Shown: positions 1 to 11,054 of the stretch, one piece after another
How the letters are laid out: each line of letters begins with the position of its first letter
Position numbering within the stretch: the first letter of the stretch is position 1
From: Gibbula magus
Taxonomy: Eukaryota; Mollusca; Gastropoda; Trochida; Trochidae
Assembly: GCA_936450465.1 (NCBI GenBank)
Contig: CAKZFU010000102.1
Coordinates: forward strand, 114,723-178,722
Reading direction: 5' to 3'
DNA: 64,000 bases
Program-made: the position numbers and the translations under genes
Notes under the pieces: generated by a model
Database searches by the model: none
Told to the model about the DNA's origin: nothing
Seen by the model: only the letters and a program-made list of their open reading frames with translations

Positions 1-76
1 TTATCGGCAAACCGTGCCGTTATAGTCATTCCTGTAGGCCCAATTTTGGGCCAAAAGTCACTTTGGCCTAGACAAC
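1..76 (+). repeat. Partial A monomer at the left edge
   Basis: The window opens at monomer position 76, inside the TTATCGGCAAACC stretch. It carries A86 and the long 3' block, so it is an A type. Site 71, which separates A1 from A2, lies outside the window, so the subtype is unknown. With the following A2 (77-227) and B (228-371) it most likely completes a trimer. Confidence 0.95.
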
Positions 77-522
77 TTTTGATGGTCTCCTATGGAAGCT
101 CACATGCTGTCGGTCGCATAGACGCATTCACTTTTGGAATCGGTGAGCGTCTTATCGGCAAACCGTGCCGTTATAGTCATTCCTGTAGGCCCAATTTTGG
201 GCCAAAAGTCACTTTGGCCTAGACAACTTTTGATGGTCTCCTATGGAAGCTCACATGCTGCCGGTCGCATAGACGCATTCCCTTTTGGAATCGGTGACCA
301 TCTTATCGGCAACCCGTGCCGTTATAGTCATGCCCAAAAATGGGCCAAAAGGTGACTTTGGCCTAGACAACTTTTGATGGTCTCCTATGGAAGCTCACAT
401 GCTGTCGGTCGCATAGACGCATTCACTTTTGGAATCGGTGACCGTCTTATCGGCAAACCGTGCCGTTATAGTCATTCCTGTAGGCCCAATTTTGGGCCAA
501 AAGTCACTTTGGCCTAGACAAC

Positions 523-666
523 TTTTGATGGTCTCCTATGGAAGCTCACATGCTGTCGGTCGCATAGACGCATTCCCTTTTGGAATCGGTGACCGTCTTA
601 TCGGCAACCCGTGCCGTTATAGTCATGCCCAAAAATGGGCCAAAAGGTGACTTTGGCCTAGACAAC
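523..666 (+). repeat. B monomer with A-type base at site 34
   Basis: It has T34 (base 556) but C54, C71, C86 and the B 3' block. This could be a point change or a short conversion tract from a neighbouring A. Confidence 0.85.
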
Positions 667-1669
667 TTTTGATGGTCTCCTATGGAAGCTCACATGCTGT
701 CGGTCGCATAGACGCATTCACTTTTGGAATCGGTGAGCGTCTTATCGGCAAACCGTGCCGTTATAGTCATTCCTGTAGGCCCAATTTTGGGCCAAAAGTC
801 ACTTTGGCCTAGACAACTTTTGATGGTCTCCTATGGAAGCTCACATGCTGTCGGTCGCATAGACGCATTCACTTTTGGAATCGGTGAGCGTCTTATCGGC
901 AAACCGTGCCGTTATAGTCATTCCTGTAGGCCCAATTTTGGGCCAAAAGTCACTTTGGCCTAGACAACTTTTGATGGTCTCCTATGGAAGCTCACATGCT
1001 GCCGGTCGCATAGACGCATTCCCTTTTGGAATCGGTGACCGTCTTATCGGCAACCCGTGCCGTTATAGTCATGCCCAAAAATGGGCCAAAAGGTGACTTT
1101 GGCCTAGACAACTTTTGATGGTCTCCTATGGAAGCTCACATGCTGTCGGTCGCATAGACGCATTCACTTTTGGAATCGGTGACCGTCTTATCGGCAAACC
1201 GTGCCGTTATAGTCATTCCTGTAGGCCCAATTTTGGGCCAAAAGTCACTTTGGCCTAGACAACTTTTGATGGTCTCCTATGGAAGCTCACATGCTGTCGG
1301 TCGCATAGACGCATTCACTTTTGGAATCGGTGAGCGTCTTATCGGCAAACCGTGCCGTTATAGTCATTCCTGTAGGCCCAATTTTGGGCCAAAAGTCACT
1401 TTGGCCTAGACAACTTTTGATGGTCTCCTATGGAAGCTCACATGCTGCCGGTCGCATAGACGCATTCCCTTTTGGAATCGGTGACCATCTTATCGGCAAC
1501 CCGTGCCGTTATAGTCATGCCCAAAAATGGGCCAAAAGGTGACTTTGGCCTAGACAACTTTTGATGGTCTCCTATGGAAGCTCACATGCTGTCGGTCGCA
1601 TAGACGCATTCACTTTTGGAATCGGTGACCGTCTTATCGGCAAACCGTGCCGTTATAGTCATTCCTGTA

Positions 1670-1685
1670 GGCCCAATTTTGGGCC
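1670..1685. repeat. Inverted repeat 1 of A monomers (7-bp arms, 2-nt spacer)
   Basis: Arms GGCCCAA and TTGGGCC are separated by TT, at monomer positions 112-127. It is present in essentially every A copy. It could extrude as a short hairpin or cruciform, or serve as a dyad protein-binding site. Function is not shown by the sequence. Copies at 34451 and 47947-47948 carry substitutions in the right arm. Confidence 0.9.
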
Positions 1686-1701
1686 AAAAGTCACTTTGGC
1701 C
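1682..1701. repeat. Inverted repeat 2 of A monomers (7-bp arms, 6-nt loop)
   Basis: Arms GGCCAAA and TTTGGCC flank the loop AGTCAC, at monomer positions 124-143. The left arm overlaps the right arm of inverted repeat 1 by GGCC, so the two hairpins would be mutually exclusive on one strand. Confidence 0.9.
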
Positions 1702-1709
1702 TAGACAAC

Positions 1710-1860
1710 TTTTGATGGTCTCCTATGGAAGCTCACATGCTGTCGGTCGCATAGACGCATTCACTTTTGGAATCGGTGAGCGTCTTATCGGCAAACCGTG
1801 CCGTTATAGTCATTCCTGTAGGCCCAATTTTGGGCCAAAAGTCACTTTGGCCTAGACAAC
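1710..1860 (+). repeat. Exemplar A2 monomer (151 bp)
   Basis: This is identical in plan to A1 except for G at site 71, giving GGTGAGC and removing the BstEII sequence. There are 129 complete A2 copies. In the standard trimer A2 is the middle monomer, directly before B. It also forms 34 A2-B dimers. As A1 and A2 differ consistently at only one base, their stable ordering is seen across units rather than within any single copy. Confidence 0.97.
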
Positions 1861-1964
1861 TTTTGATGGTCTCCTATGGAAGCTCACATGCTGCCGGTCG
1901 CATAGACGCATTCCCTTTTGGAATCGGTGACCGTCTTATCGGCAACCCGTGCCGTTATAGTCAT

Positions 1965-1978
1965 GCCCAAAAATGGGC
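1965..1978. repeat. Inverted repeat 1 of B monomers (5-bp arms, 4-nt loop)
   Basis: Arms GCCCA and TGGGC flank AAAA at B positions 105-118. This is the B counterpart of the A hairpin, with shorter arms and an A-rich instead of T-rich centre. Confidence 0.85.
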
Positions 1979-1996
1979 CAAAAGGTGACTTTGGCC
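1976..1996. repeat. Inverted repeat 2 of B monomers (7-bp arms, 7-nt loop)
   Basis: Arms GGCCAAA and TTTGGCC are the same as in A, but the loop is AGGTGAC instead of AGTCAC. Arm conservation with a changed loop is seen in nearly all B copies. Confidence 0.88.
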
Positions 1997-2004
1997 TAGA
2001 CAAC

Positions 2005-2299
2005 TTTTGATGGTCTCCTATGGAAGCTCACATGCTGTCGGTCGCATAGACGCATTCACTTTTGGAATCGGTGACCGTCTTATCGGCAAACCGTGCCGTT
2101 ATAGTCATTCCTGTAGGCCCAATTTTGGGCCAAAAGTCACTTTGGCCTAGACAACTTTTGATGGTCTCCTATGGAAGCTCACATGCTGCCGGTCGCATAG
2201 ACGCATTCCCTTTTGGAATCGGTGACCGTCTTATCGGCAACCCGTGCCGTTATAGTCATGCCCAAAAATGGGCCAAAAGGTGACTTTGGCCTAGACAAC
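2005..2299 (+). repeat. Exemplar dimer A1-B (295 bp)
   Basis: One of 39 A1-B dimers (one of which, from 30774, has a hybrid second monomer). It equals the standard trimer with the middle A2 missing. It is interspersed irregularly with trimers over the whole window. Confidence 0.95.
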
Positions 2300-2745
2300 T
2301 TTTGATGGTCTCCTATGGAAGCTCACATGCTGTCGGTCGCATAGACGCATTCACTTTTGGAATCGGTGACCGTCTTATCGGCAAACCGTGCCGTTATAGT
2401 CATTCCTGTAGGCCCAATTTTGGGCCAAAAGTCACTTTGGCCTAGACAACTTTTGATGGTCTCCTATGGAAGCTCACATGCTGTCGGTCGCATAGACGCA
2501 TTCACTTTTGGAATCGGTGAGCGTCTTATCGGCAAACCGTGCCGTTATAGTCATTCCTGTAGGCCCAATTTTGGGCCAAAAGTCACTTTGGCCTAGACAA
2601 CTTTTGATGGTCTCCTATGGAAGCTCACATGCTGCCGGTCGCATAGACGCATTCCCTTTTGGAATCGGTGACCGTCTTATCGGCAACCCGTGCCGTTATA
2701 GTCATGCCCAAAAATGGGCCAAAAGGTGACTTTGGCCTAGACAAC

Positions 2746-3040
2746 TTTTGATGGTCTCCTATGGAAGCTCACATGCTGTCGGTCGCATAGACGCATTCAC
2801 TTTTGGAATCGGTGAGCGTCTTATCGGCAAACCGTGCCGTTATAGTCATTCCTGTAGGCCCAATTTTGGGCCAAAAGTCACTTTGGCCTAGACAACTTTT
2901 GATGGTCTCCTATGGAAGCTCACATGCTGCCGGTCGCATAGACGCATTCCCTTTTGGAATCGGTGACCGTCTTATCGGCAACCCGTGCCGTTATAGTCAT
3001 GCCCAAAAATGGGCCAAAAGGTGACTTTGGCCTAGACAAC
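2746..3040 (+). repeat. Exemplar dimer A2-B (295 bp)
   Basis: One of 34 A2-B dimers, equal to a trimer lacking its first A1. Having both dimer types means either A can be missing, which suggests repeated exchange or loss at different registers rather than one founding deletion. Confidence 0.95.
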
Positions 3041-5119
3041 TTTTGATGGTCTCCTATGGAAGCTCACATGCTGTCGGTCGCATAGACGCATTCACTTTTG
3101 GAATCGGTGACCGTCTTATCGGCAAACCGTGCCGTTATAGTCATTCCTGTAGGCCCAATTTTGGGCCAAAAGTCACTTTGGCCTAGACAACTTTTGATGG
3201 TCTCCTATGGAAGCTCACATGCTGTCGGTCGCATAGACGCATTCACTTTTGGAATCGGTGAGCGTCTTATCGGCAAACCGTGCCGTTATAGTCATTCCTG
3301 TAGGCCCAATTTTGGGCCAAAAGTCACTTTGGCCTAGACAACATTTGATGGTCTCCTATGGAAGCTCACATGCTGCCGGTCGCATAGACGCATTCCCTTT
3401 TGGAATCGGTGACCGTCTTATCGGCAACCCGTGCCGTTATAGTCATGCCCAAAAATGGGCCAAAAGGTGACTTTGGCCTAGACAACTTTTGATGGTCTCC
3501 TATGGAAGCCCACATGCTGTCGGTCGCATAGACGCATTCACTTTTGGAATCGGTGACCGTCTTATCGGCAAACCGTGCCGTTATAGTCATTCCTGTAGGC
3601 CCAATTTTGGGCCAAAAGTCACTTTGGCCTAGACAACTTTTGATGGTCTCCTATGGAAGCTCACATGCTGTCGGTCGCATAGACGCATTCACTTTTGGAA
3701 TCGGTGAGCGTCTTATCGGCAAACCGTGCCGTTATAGTCATTCCTGTAGGCCCAATTTTGGGCCAAAAGTCACTTTGGCCTAGACAACTTTTGATGGTCT
3801 CCTATGGAAGCTCACATGCTGCCGGTCGCATAGACGCATTCCCTTTTGGAATCGGTGACCGTCTTATCGGCAACCCGTGCCGTTATAGTCATGCCCAAAA
3901 ATGGGCCAAAAGGTGACTTTGGCCTAGACAACTTTTGATGGTCTCCTATGGAAGCTCACATGCTGTCGGTCGCATAGACGCATTCACTTTTGGAATCGGT
4001 GACCGTCTTATCGGCAAACCGTGCCGTTATAGTCATTCCTGTAGGCCCAATTTTGGGCCAAAAGTCACTTTGGCCTAGACAACTTTTGATGGTCTCCTAT
4101 GGAAGCTCACATGCTGTCGGTCGCATAGACGCATTCACTTTTGGAATCGGTGAGCGTCTTATCGGCAAACCGTGCCGTTATAGTCATTCCTGTAGGCCCA
4201 ATTTTGGGCCAAAAGTCACTTTGGCCTAGACAACTTTTGATGGTCTCCTATGGAAGCTCACATGCTGCCGGTCGCATAGACGCATTCCCTTTTGGAATCG
4301 GTGACCGTCTTATCGGCAACCCGTGCCGTTATAGTCATGCCCAAAAATGGGCCAAAAGGTGACTTTGGCCTAGACAACTTTTGATGGTCTCCTATGGAAG
4401 CTCACATGCTGTCGGTCGCATAGACGCATTCACTTTTGGAATCGGTGAGCGTCTTATCGGCAAACCGTGCCGTTATAGTCATTCCTGTAGGCCCAATTTT
4501 GGGCCAAAAGTCACTTTGGCCTAGACAACTTTTGATGGTCTCCTATGGAAGCTCACATGCTGCCGGTCGCATAGACGCATTCCCTTTTGGAATCGGTGAC
4601 CGTCTTATCGGCAACCCGTGCCGTTATAGTCATGCCCAAAAATGGGCCAAAAGGTGACTTTGGCCTAGACAACTTTTGATGGTCTCCTATGGAAGCTCAC
4701 ATGCTGTCGGTCGCATAGACGCATTCACTTTTGGAATCGGTGACCGTCTTATCGGCAAACCGTGCCGTTATAGTCATTCCTGTAGGCCCAATTTTGGGCC
4801 AAAAGTCACTTTGGCCTAGACAACTTTTGATGGTCTCCTATGGAAGCTCACATGCTGTCGGTCGCATAGACGCATTCACTTTTGGAATCGGTGAGCGTCT
4901 TATCGGCAAACCGTGCCGTTATAGTCATTCCTGTAGGCCCAATTTTGGGCCAAAAGTCACTTTGGCCTAGACAACTTTTGATGGTCTCCTATGGAAGCTC
5001 ACATGCTGCCGGTCGCATAGACGCATTCCCTTTTGGAATCGGTGACCGTCTTATCGGCAACCCGTGCCGTTATAGTCATGCCCAAAAATGGGCCAAAAGG
5101 TGACTTTGGCCTAGACAAC

Positions 5120-5716
5120 TTTTGATGGTCTCCTATGGAAGCTCACATGCTGTCGGTCGCATAGACGCATTCACTTTTGGAATCGGTGACCGTCTTATCG
5201 GCAAACCGTGCCGTTATAGTCATTCCTGTAGGCCCAATTTTGGGCCAAAAGTCACTTTGGCCTAGACAACTTTTGATGGTCTCCTATGGAAGCTCACATG
5301 CTGTCGGTCGCATAGACGCATTCACTTTTGGAATCGGTGAGCGTCTTATCGGCAAACCGTGCCGTTATAGTCATTCCTGTAGGCCCAATTTTGGGCCAAA
5401 AGTCACTTTGGCCTAGACAACTTTTGATGGTCTCCTATGGAAGCTCACATGCTGTCGGTCGCATAGACGCATTCACTTTTGGAATCGGTGAGCGTCTTAT
5501 CGGCAAACCGTGCCGTTATAGTCATTCCTGTAGGCCCAATTTTGGGCCAAAAGTCACTTTGGCCTAGACAACTTTTGATGGTCTCCTATGGAAGCTCACA
5601 TGCTGCCGGTCGCATAGACGCATTCCCTTTTGGAATCGGTGACCGTCTTATCGGCAACCCGTGCCGTTATAGTCATGCCCAAAAATGGGCCAAAAGGTGA
5701 CTTTGGCCTAGACAAC
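5120..5716 (+). repeat. Tetramer A1-A2-A2-B (597 bp)
   Basis: One of only three units with three A copies before B. The order A1-A2-A2-B looks like a trimer with its A2 duplicated. Confidence 0.93.
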
Positions 5717-8700
5717 TTTTGATGGTCTCCTATGGAAGCTCACATGCTGTCGGTCGCATAGACGCATTCACTTTTGGAATCGGTGAGCGTCTTATCGGCA
5801 AACCGTGCCGTTATAGTCATTCCTGTAGGCCCAATTTTGGGCCAAAAGTCACTTTGGCCTAGACAACTTTTGATGGTCTCCTATGGAAGCTCACATGCTG
5901 CCGGTCGCATATACGCATTCCCTTTTGGAATCGGTGACCGTCTTATCGGCAACCCGTGCCGTTATAGTCATGCCCAAAAATGGGCCAAAAGGTGACTTTG
6001 GCCTAGACAACTTTTGATGGTCTCCTATGGAAGCTCACATGCTGTCGGTCGCATAGACGCATTCACTTTTGGAATCGGTGACCGTCTTATCGGCAAACCG
6101 TGCCGTTATAGTCATTCCTGTAGGCCCAATTTTGGGCCAAAAGTCACTTTGGCCTAGACAACTTTTGATGGTCTCCTATGGAAGCTCACATGCTGTCGGT
6201 CGCATAGACGCATTCACTTTTGGAATCGGTGAGCGTCTTATCGGCAAACCGTGCCGTTATAGTCATTCCTGTAGGCCCAATTTTGGGCCAAAAGTCACTT
6301 TGGCCTAGACAACTTTTGATGGTCTCCTATGGAAGCTCACATGCTGCCGGTCGCATAGACGCATTCCCTTTTGGAAGCGGTGACCGTCTTATCGGCAACC
6401 CGTGCCGTTATAGTCATGCCCAAAAATGGGCCAAAAGGTGACTTTGGCCTAGACAACTTTTGATGGTCTCCTATGGAAGCTCACATGCTGTCGGTCGCAT
6501 AGACGCATTCACTTTTGGAATCGGTGACCGTCTTATCGGCAAACCGTGCCGTTATAGTCATTCCTGTAGGCCCAATTTTGGGCCAAAAGTCACTTTGGCC
6601 TAGACAACTTTTGATGGTCTCCTATGGAAGCTCACATGCTGTCGGTCGCATAGACGCATTCACTTTTGGAATCGGTGACCGTCTTATTGGCAAACCGTGC
6701 CGTTATAGTCATTCCTGTAGGCCCAATTTTGGGCCAAAAGTCACTTTGGCCTAGACAACTTTTGATGGTCTCCTATGGAAGCTCACATGCTGCCGGTCGC
6801 ATAGACGCATTCCCTTTTGGAATCGGTGACCGTCTTATCGGCAACCCGTGCCGTTATAGTCATGCCCAAAAATGGGCCAAAAGGTGACTTTGGCCTAGAC
6901 AACTTTTGATGGTCTCCTATGGAAGCTCACATGCTGTCGGTCGCATAGACGCATTCACTTTTGGAATCGGTGAGCGTCTTATCGGCAAACCGTGCCGTTA
7001 TAGTCATTCCTGTAGGCCCAATTTTGGGCCAAAAGTCACTTTGGCCTAGACAACTTTTGATGGTCTCCTATGGAAGCTCACATGCTGCCGGTCGCATAGA
7101 CGCATTCCCTTTTGGAATCGGTGACCGTCTTATCGGCAACCCGTGCCGTTATAGTCATGCCCAAAAATGGGCCAAAAGGTGACTTTGGCCTAGACAACTT
7201 TTGATGGTCTCCTATGGAAGCTCACATGCTGTCGGTCGCATAGACGCATTCACTTTTGGAATCGGTGACCGTCTTATCGGCAAACCGTGCCGTTATAGTC
7301 ATTCCTGTAGGCCCAATTTTGGGCCAAAAGTCACTTTGGCCTAGACAACTTTTGATGGTCTCCTATGGAAGCTCACATGCTGTCGGTCGCATAGACGCAT
7401 TCACTTTTGGAATCGGTGAGCGTCTTATCGGCAAACCGTGCCGTTATAGTCATTCCTGTAGGCCCAATTTTGGGCCAAAAGTCACTTTGGCCTAGACAAC
7501 TTTTGATGGTCTCCTATGGAAGCTCACATGCTGCCGGTCGCATAGACGCATTCCCTTTTGGAATCGGTGACCGTCTTATCGGCAACCCGTGCCGTTATAG
7601 TCATGCCCAAAAATGGGCCAAAAGGTGACTTTGGCCTAGACAACTTTTGATGGTCTCCTATGGAAGCTCACATGCTGTCGGTCGCATAGACGCATTCACT
7701 TTTGGAATCGGTGACCGTCTTATCGGCAAACCGTGCCGTTATAGTCATTCCTGTAGGCCCAATTTTGGGCCAAAAGTCACTTTGGCCTAGACAACTTTTG
7801 ATGGTCTCCTATGGAAGCTCACATGCTGTCGGTCGCATAGACGCATTCACTTTTGGAATCGGTGAGCGTCTTATCGGCAAACCGTGCCGTTATAGTCATT
7901 CCTGTAGGCCCAATTTTGGGCCAAAAGTCACTTTGGCCTAGACAACTTTTGATGGTCTCCTATGGAAGCTCACATGCTGCCGGTCGCATAGACGCATTCC
8001 CTTTTGGAATCGGTGACCGTCTTATCGGCAACCCGTGCCGTTATAGTCATGCCCAAAAATGGGCCAAAAGGTGACTTTGGCCTAGACAACTTTTGATGGT
8101 CTCCTATGGAAGCTCACATGCTGTCGGTCGCATAGACGCATTCACTTTTGGAATCGGTGAGCGTCTTATCGGCAAACCGTGCCGTTATAGTCATTCCTGT
8201 AGGCCCAATTTTGGGCCAAAAGTCACTTTGGCCTAGACAACTTTTGATGGTCTCCTATGGAAGCTCACATGCTGCCGGTCGCATAGACGCATTCCCTTTT
8301 GGAATCGGTGACCGTCTTATCGGCAACCCGTGCCGTTATAATCATGCCCAAAAATGGGCCAAAAGGTGACTTTGGCCTAGACAACTTTTGATGGTCTCCT
8401 ATGGAAGCTCACATGCTGTCGGTCGCATAGACGCATTCACTTTTGGAATCGGTGACCGTCTTATCGGCAAACCGTGCCGTTATAGTCATTCCTGTAGGCC
8501 CAATTTTGGGCCAAAAGTCACTTTGGCCTAGACAACTTTTGATGGTCTCCTATGGAAGCTCACATGCTGTCGGTCGCATAGACGCATTCACTTTTGGAAT
8601 CGGTGAGCGTCTTATCGGCAAACCGTGCCGTTATAGTCATTCCTGTAGGCCCAATTTTGGGCCAAAAGTCACTTTGGCCTAGACAACTTTTGATGGTCTC

Positions 8701-11054
8701 CTATGGAAGCTCACATGCTGCCGGTCGCATAGACGCATTCCCTTTTGGAATCGGTGACCGTCTTATCGGCAACCCGTGCCGTTATAGTCATGCCCAAAAA
8801 TGGGCCAAAAGGTGACTTTGGCCTAGACAACTTTTGATGGTCTCCTATGGAAGCTCACATGCTGTCGGTCGCATAGACGCATTCACTTTTGGAATCGGTG
8901 ACCGTCTTATCGGCAAACCGTGCCGTTATAGTCATTCCTGTAGGCCCAATTTTGGGCCAAAAGTCACTTTGGCCTAGACAACTTTTGATGGTCTCCTATG
9001 GAAGCTCACATGCTGCCGGTCGCATAGACGCATTCCCTTTTGGAATCGGTGACCGTCTTATCGGCAACCCGTGCCGTTATAGTCATGCCCAAAAATGGGC
9101 CAAAAGGTGACTTTGGCCTAGACAACTTTTGATGGTCTCCTATGGAAGCTCACATGCTGTCGGTCGCATAGACGCATTCACTTTTGGAATCGGTGACCGT
9201 CTTATCGGCAAACCGTGCCGTTATAGTCATTCCTGTAGGCCCAATTTTGGGCCAAAAGTCACTTTGGCCTAGACAACTTTTGATGGTCTCCTATGGAAGC
9301 TCACATGCTGTCGGTCGCATAGACGCATTCACTTTTGGAATCGGTGACCGTCTTATCGGCAAACCGTGCCGTTATAGTCATTCCTGTAGGCCCAATTTTG
9401 GGCCAAAAGTCACTTTGGCCTAGACAACTTTTGATGGTCTCCTATGGAAGCTCACATGCTGCCGGTCACATAGACGCATTCCCTTTTGGAATCGGTGACC
9501 GTCTTATCGGCAACCCGTGCCGTTATAGTCATGCCCAAAAATGGGCCAAAAGGTGACTTTGGCCTAGACAACTTTTGATGGTCTCCTATGGAAGCTCACA
9601 TGCTGTCGGTCGCATAGACGCATTCACTTTTGGAATCGGTGAGCGTCTTATCGACAAACCGTGCCGTTATAGTCATTCCTGTAGGCCCAATTTTGGGCCA
9701 AAAGTCACTTTGGCCTAGACAACTTTTGATGGTCTCCTATGGAAGCTCACATGCTGCCGGTCGCATAGACGCATTCCCTTTTGGAATCGGTGACCGTCTT
9801 ATCGGCAACCCGTGCCGTTATAGTCATGCCCAAAAATGGGCCAAAAGGTGACTTTGGCCTAGACAACTTTTGATGGTCTCCTATGGAAGCTCACATGCTG
9901 TCGGTCGCATAGACGCATTCACTTTTGGAATCGGTGACCGTCTTATCGGCAAACCGTGCCGTTATAGTCATTCCTGTAGGCCCAATTTTGGGCCAAAAGT
10001 CACTTTGGCCTAGACAACTTTTGATGGTCTCCTATGGAAGCTCACATGCTGTCGGTCGCATAGACGCATTCACTTTTGGAATCGGTGAGCGTCTTATCGG
10101 CAAACCGTGCCGTTATAGTCATTCCTGTAGGCCCAATTTTGGGCCAAAAGTCACTTTGGCCTAGACAACTTTTGATGGTCTCCTATGGAAGCTCACATGC
10201 TGCCGGTCGCATAGACGCATTTCCTTTTGGTATCGGTGACCGTCTTATCGGCAACCCGTGCCGTTATAGTCATGCCCAAAAATGGGCCAAAAGGTGACTT
10301 TGGCCTAGACAACTTTTGATGGTCTCCTATGGAAGCTCACATGCTGTCGGTCGCATAGACGCATTCACTTTTGGAATCGGTGAGCGTCTTATCGGCAAAC
10401 CGTGCCGTTATAGTCATTCCTGTAGGCCCAATTTTGGGCCAAAAGTCACTTTGGCCTAGACAACTTTTGATGGTCTCCTATGGAAGCTCACATGCTGCCG
10501 GTCGCATAGACGCATTCCCTTTTGGAATCGGTGACCGTCTTATCGGCAACCCGTGCCGTTATAGTCATGCCCAAAAATGGGCCAAAAGGTGACTTTGGCC
10601 TAGACAACTTTTGATGGTCTCCTATGGAAGCTCACATGCTGTCGGTCGCATAGACGCATTCACTTTTGGAATCGGTGACCGTCTTATCGGCAAACCGTGC
10701 CGTTATAGTCATTCCTGTAGGCCCAATTTTGGGCCAAAAGTCACTTTGGCCTAGACAACTTTTGATGGTCTCCTATGGAAGCTCACATGCTGTCGGTCGC
10801 ATAGACGCATTCACTTTTGGAATCGGTGAGCGTCTTATCGGCAAACCGTGCCGTTATAGTCATTCCTGTAGGCCCAATTTTGGGCCAAAAGTCACTTTGG
10901 CCTAGACAACTTTTGATGGTCTCCTATGGAAGCTCACATGCTGCCGGTCGCATAGACGCATTCCCTTTTGGAATCGGTGACCGTCTTATCGGCAACCCGT
11001 GCCGTTATAGTCATGCCCAAAAATGGGCCAAAAGGTGACTTTGGCCTAGACAAC
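5717..11054 (+). repeat. Array segment 2; first copy of the 9,489-offset block
   Basis: Units: d2 5717; tri 6012; A1-A1-B 6458; d2 6904; tri 7199; tri 7645; d2 8091 (A at B position 100, base 8341); tri 8386; d1 8832; A1-A1-B 9127; d2 9573; tri 9868 (T at B position 53, base 10222); d2 10314; tri 10609. The dimer/trimer order and both rare markers recur 9,489 bp downstream. Private changes include 5912 (G to T), 6688 and 9468 (both CpG transitions), and GGAAGCGG near 6376. Confidence 0.9.

Larger units (their letters stand above)
1559..1709 (+). repeat. Exemplar A1 monomer (151 bp)
   Basis: This is a clean representative of the 135 A1 copies. Diagnostic bases are T34, A54, C71 and A86, followed by the long 3' block starting TCCTGTAGGCCC. 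Site 71 lies in GGTGACC, which is a BstEII recognition sequence, so A1 is distinguished from A2 by a restriction site. The monomer has 8 CpG, one AGCT at 21-24 and one GGTCTC at 8-13. A1 is the usual first monomer of a trimer and the A of 39 dimers. The length of 151 is 1 modulo 3, so reading frames rotate from copy to copy. Confidence 0.97.
1559..2004 (+). repeat. Exemplar higher-order trimer A1-A2-B (446 bp)
   Basis: The commonest higher-order unit: 81 of the 90 complete trimers between 372 and 63837 have exactly this order. Exceptions are four A2-A2-B (from 667, 58205, 61910, 63392) and five A1-A1-B (from 6458, 9127, 11796, 34328, 47824). These could reflect mutation or conversion at site 71 or exchange between units. 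Confidence 0.95.
1861..2004 (+). repeat. Exemplar B monomer (144 bp)
   Basis: B carries C34, C54, C71 and C86. Its 3' block starts GCCCAAAAATGGGCC and lacks the 8 bp TCCTGTAG of A. It gains one G in AAAAGGTGAC, for a net loss of 7 bp. There are 167 B-length copies (one is an A2/B hybrid), each always preceded and followed by an A. The length of 144 is a multiple of 3, unlike A. Confidence 0.97.
1..5716 (+). repeat. Array segment 1: unit order
   Basis: Units in order with start: partial trimer to 371; d1 372 (its B at 523-666 has T34 like an A); A2-A2-B 667; tri 1113; tri 1559; d1 2005; tri 2300; d2 2746; tri 3041; tri 3487; tri 3933; d2 4379; tri 4674; tetramer A1-A2-A2-B 5120. Private substitutions include 3343 (T to A), a C for T in AGCTCAC near 3510, and A for G in the B monomers near 298 and 1485 (GTGACCATC). 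No other sequence is present. Confidence 0.93.

Noticed and set aside
3366..3590. Single minus-strand open frame of 74 codons
   Set aside because: It exists because one T to C change in AGCTCAC near 3510 removed a stop on the minus strand. It has no counterpart elsewhere in the array and is still satellite sequence.
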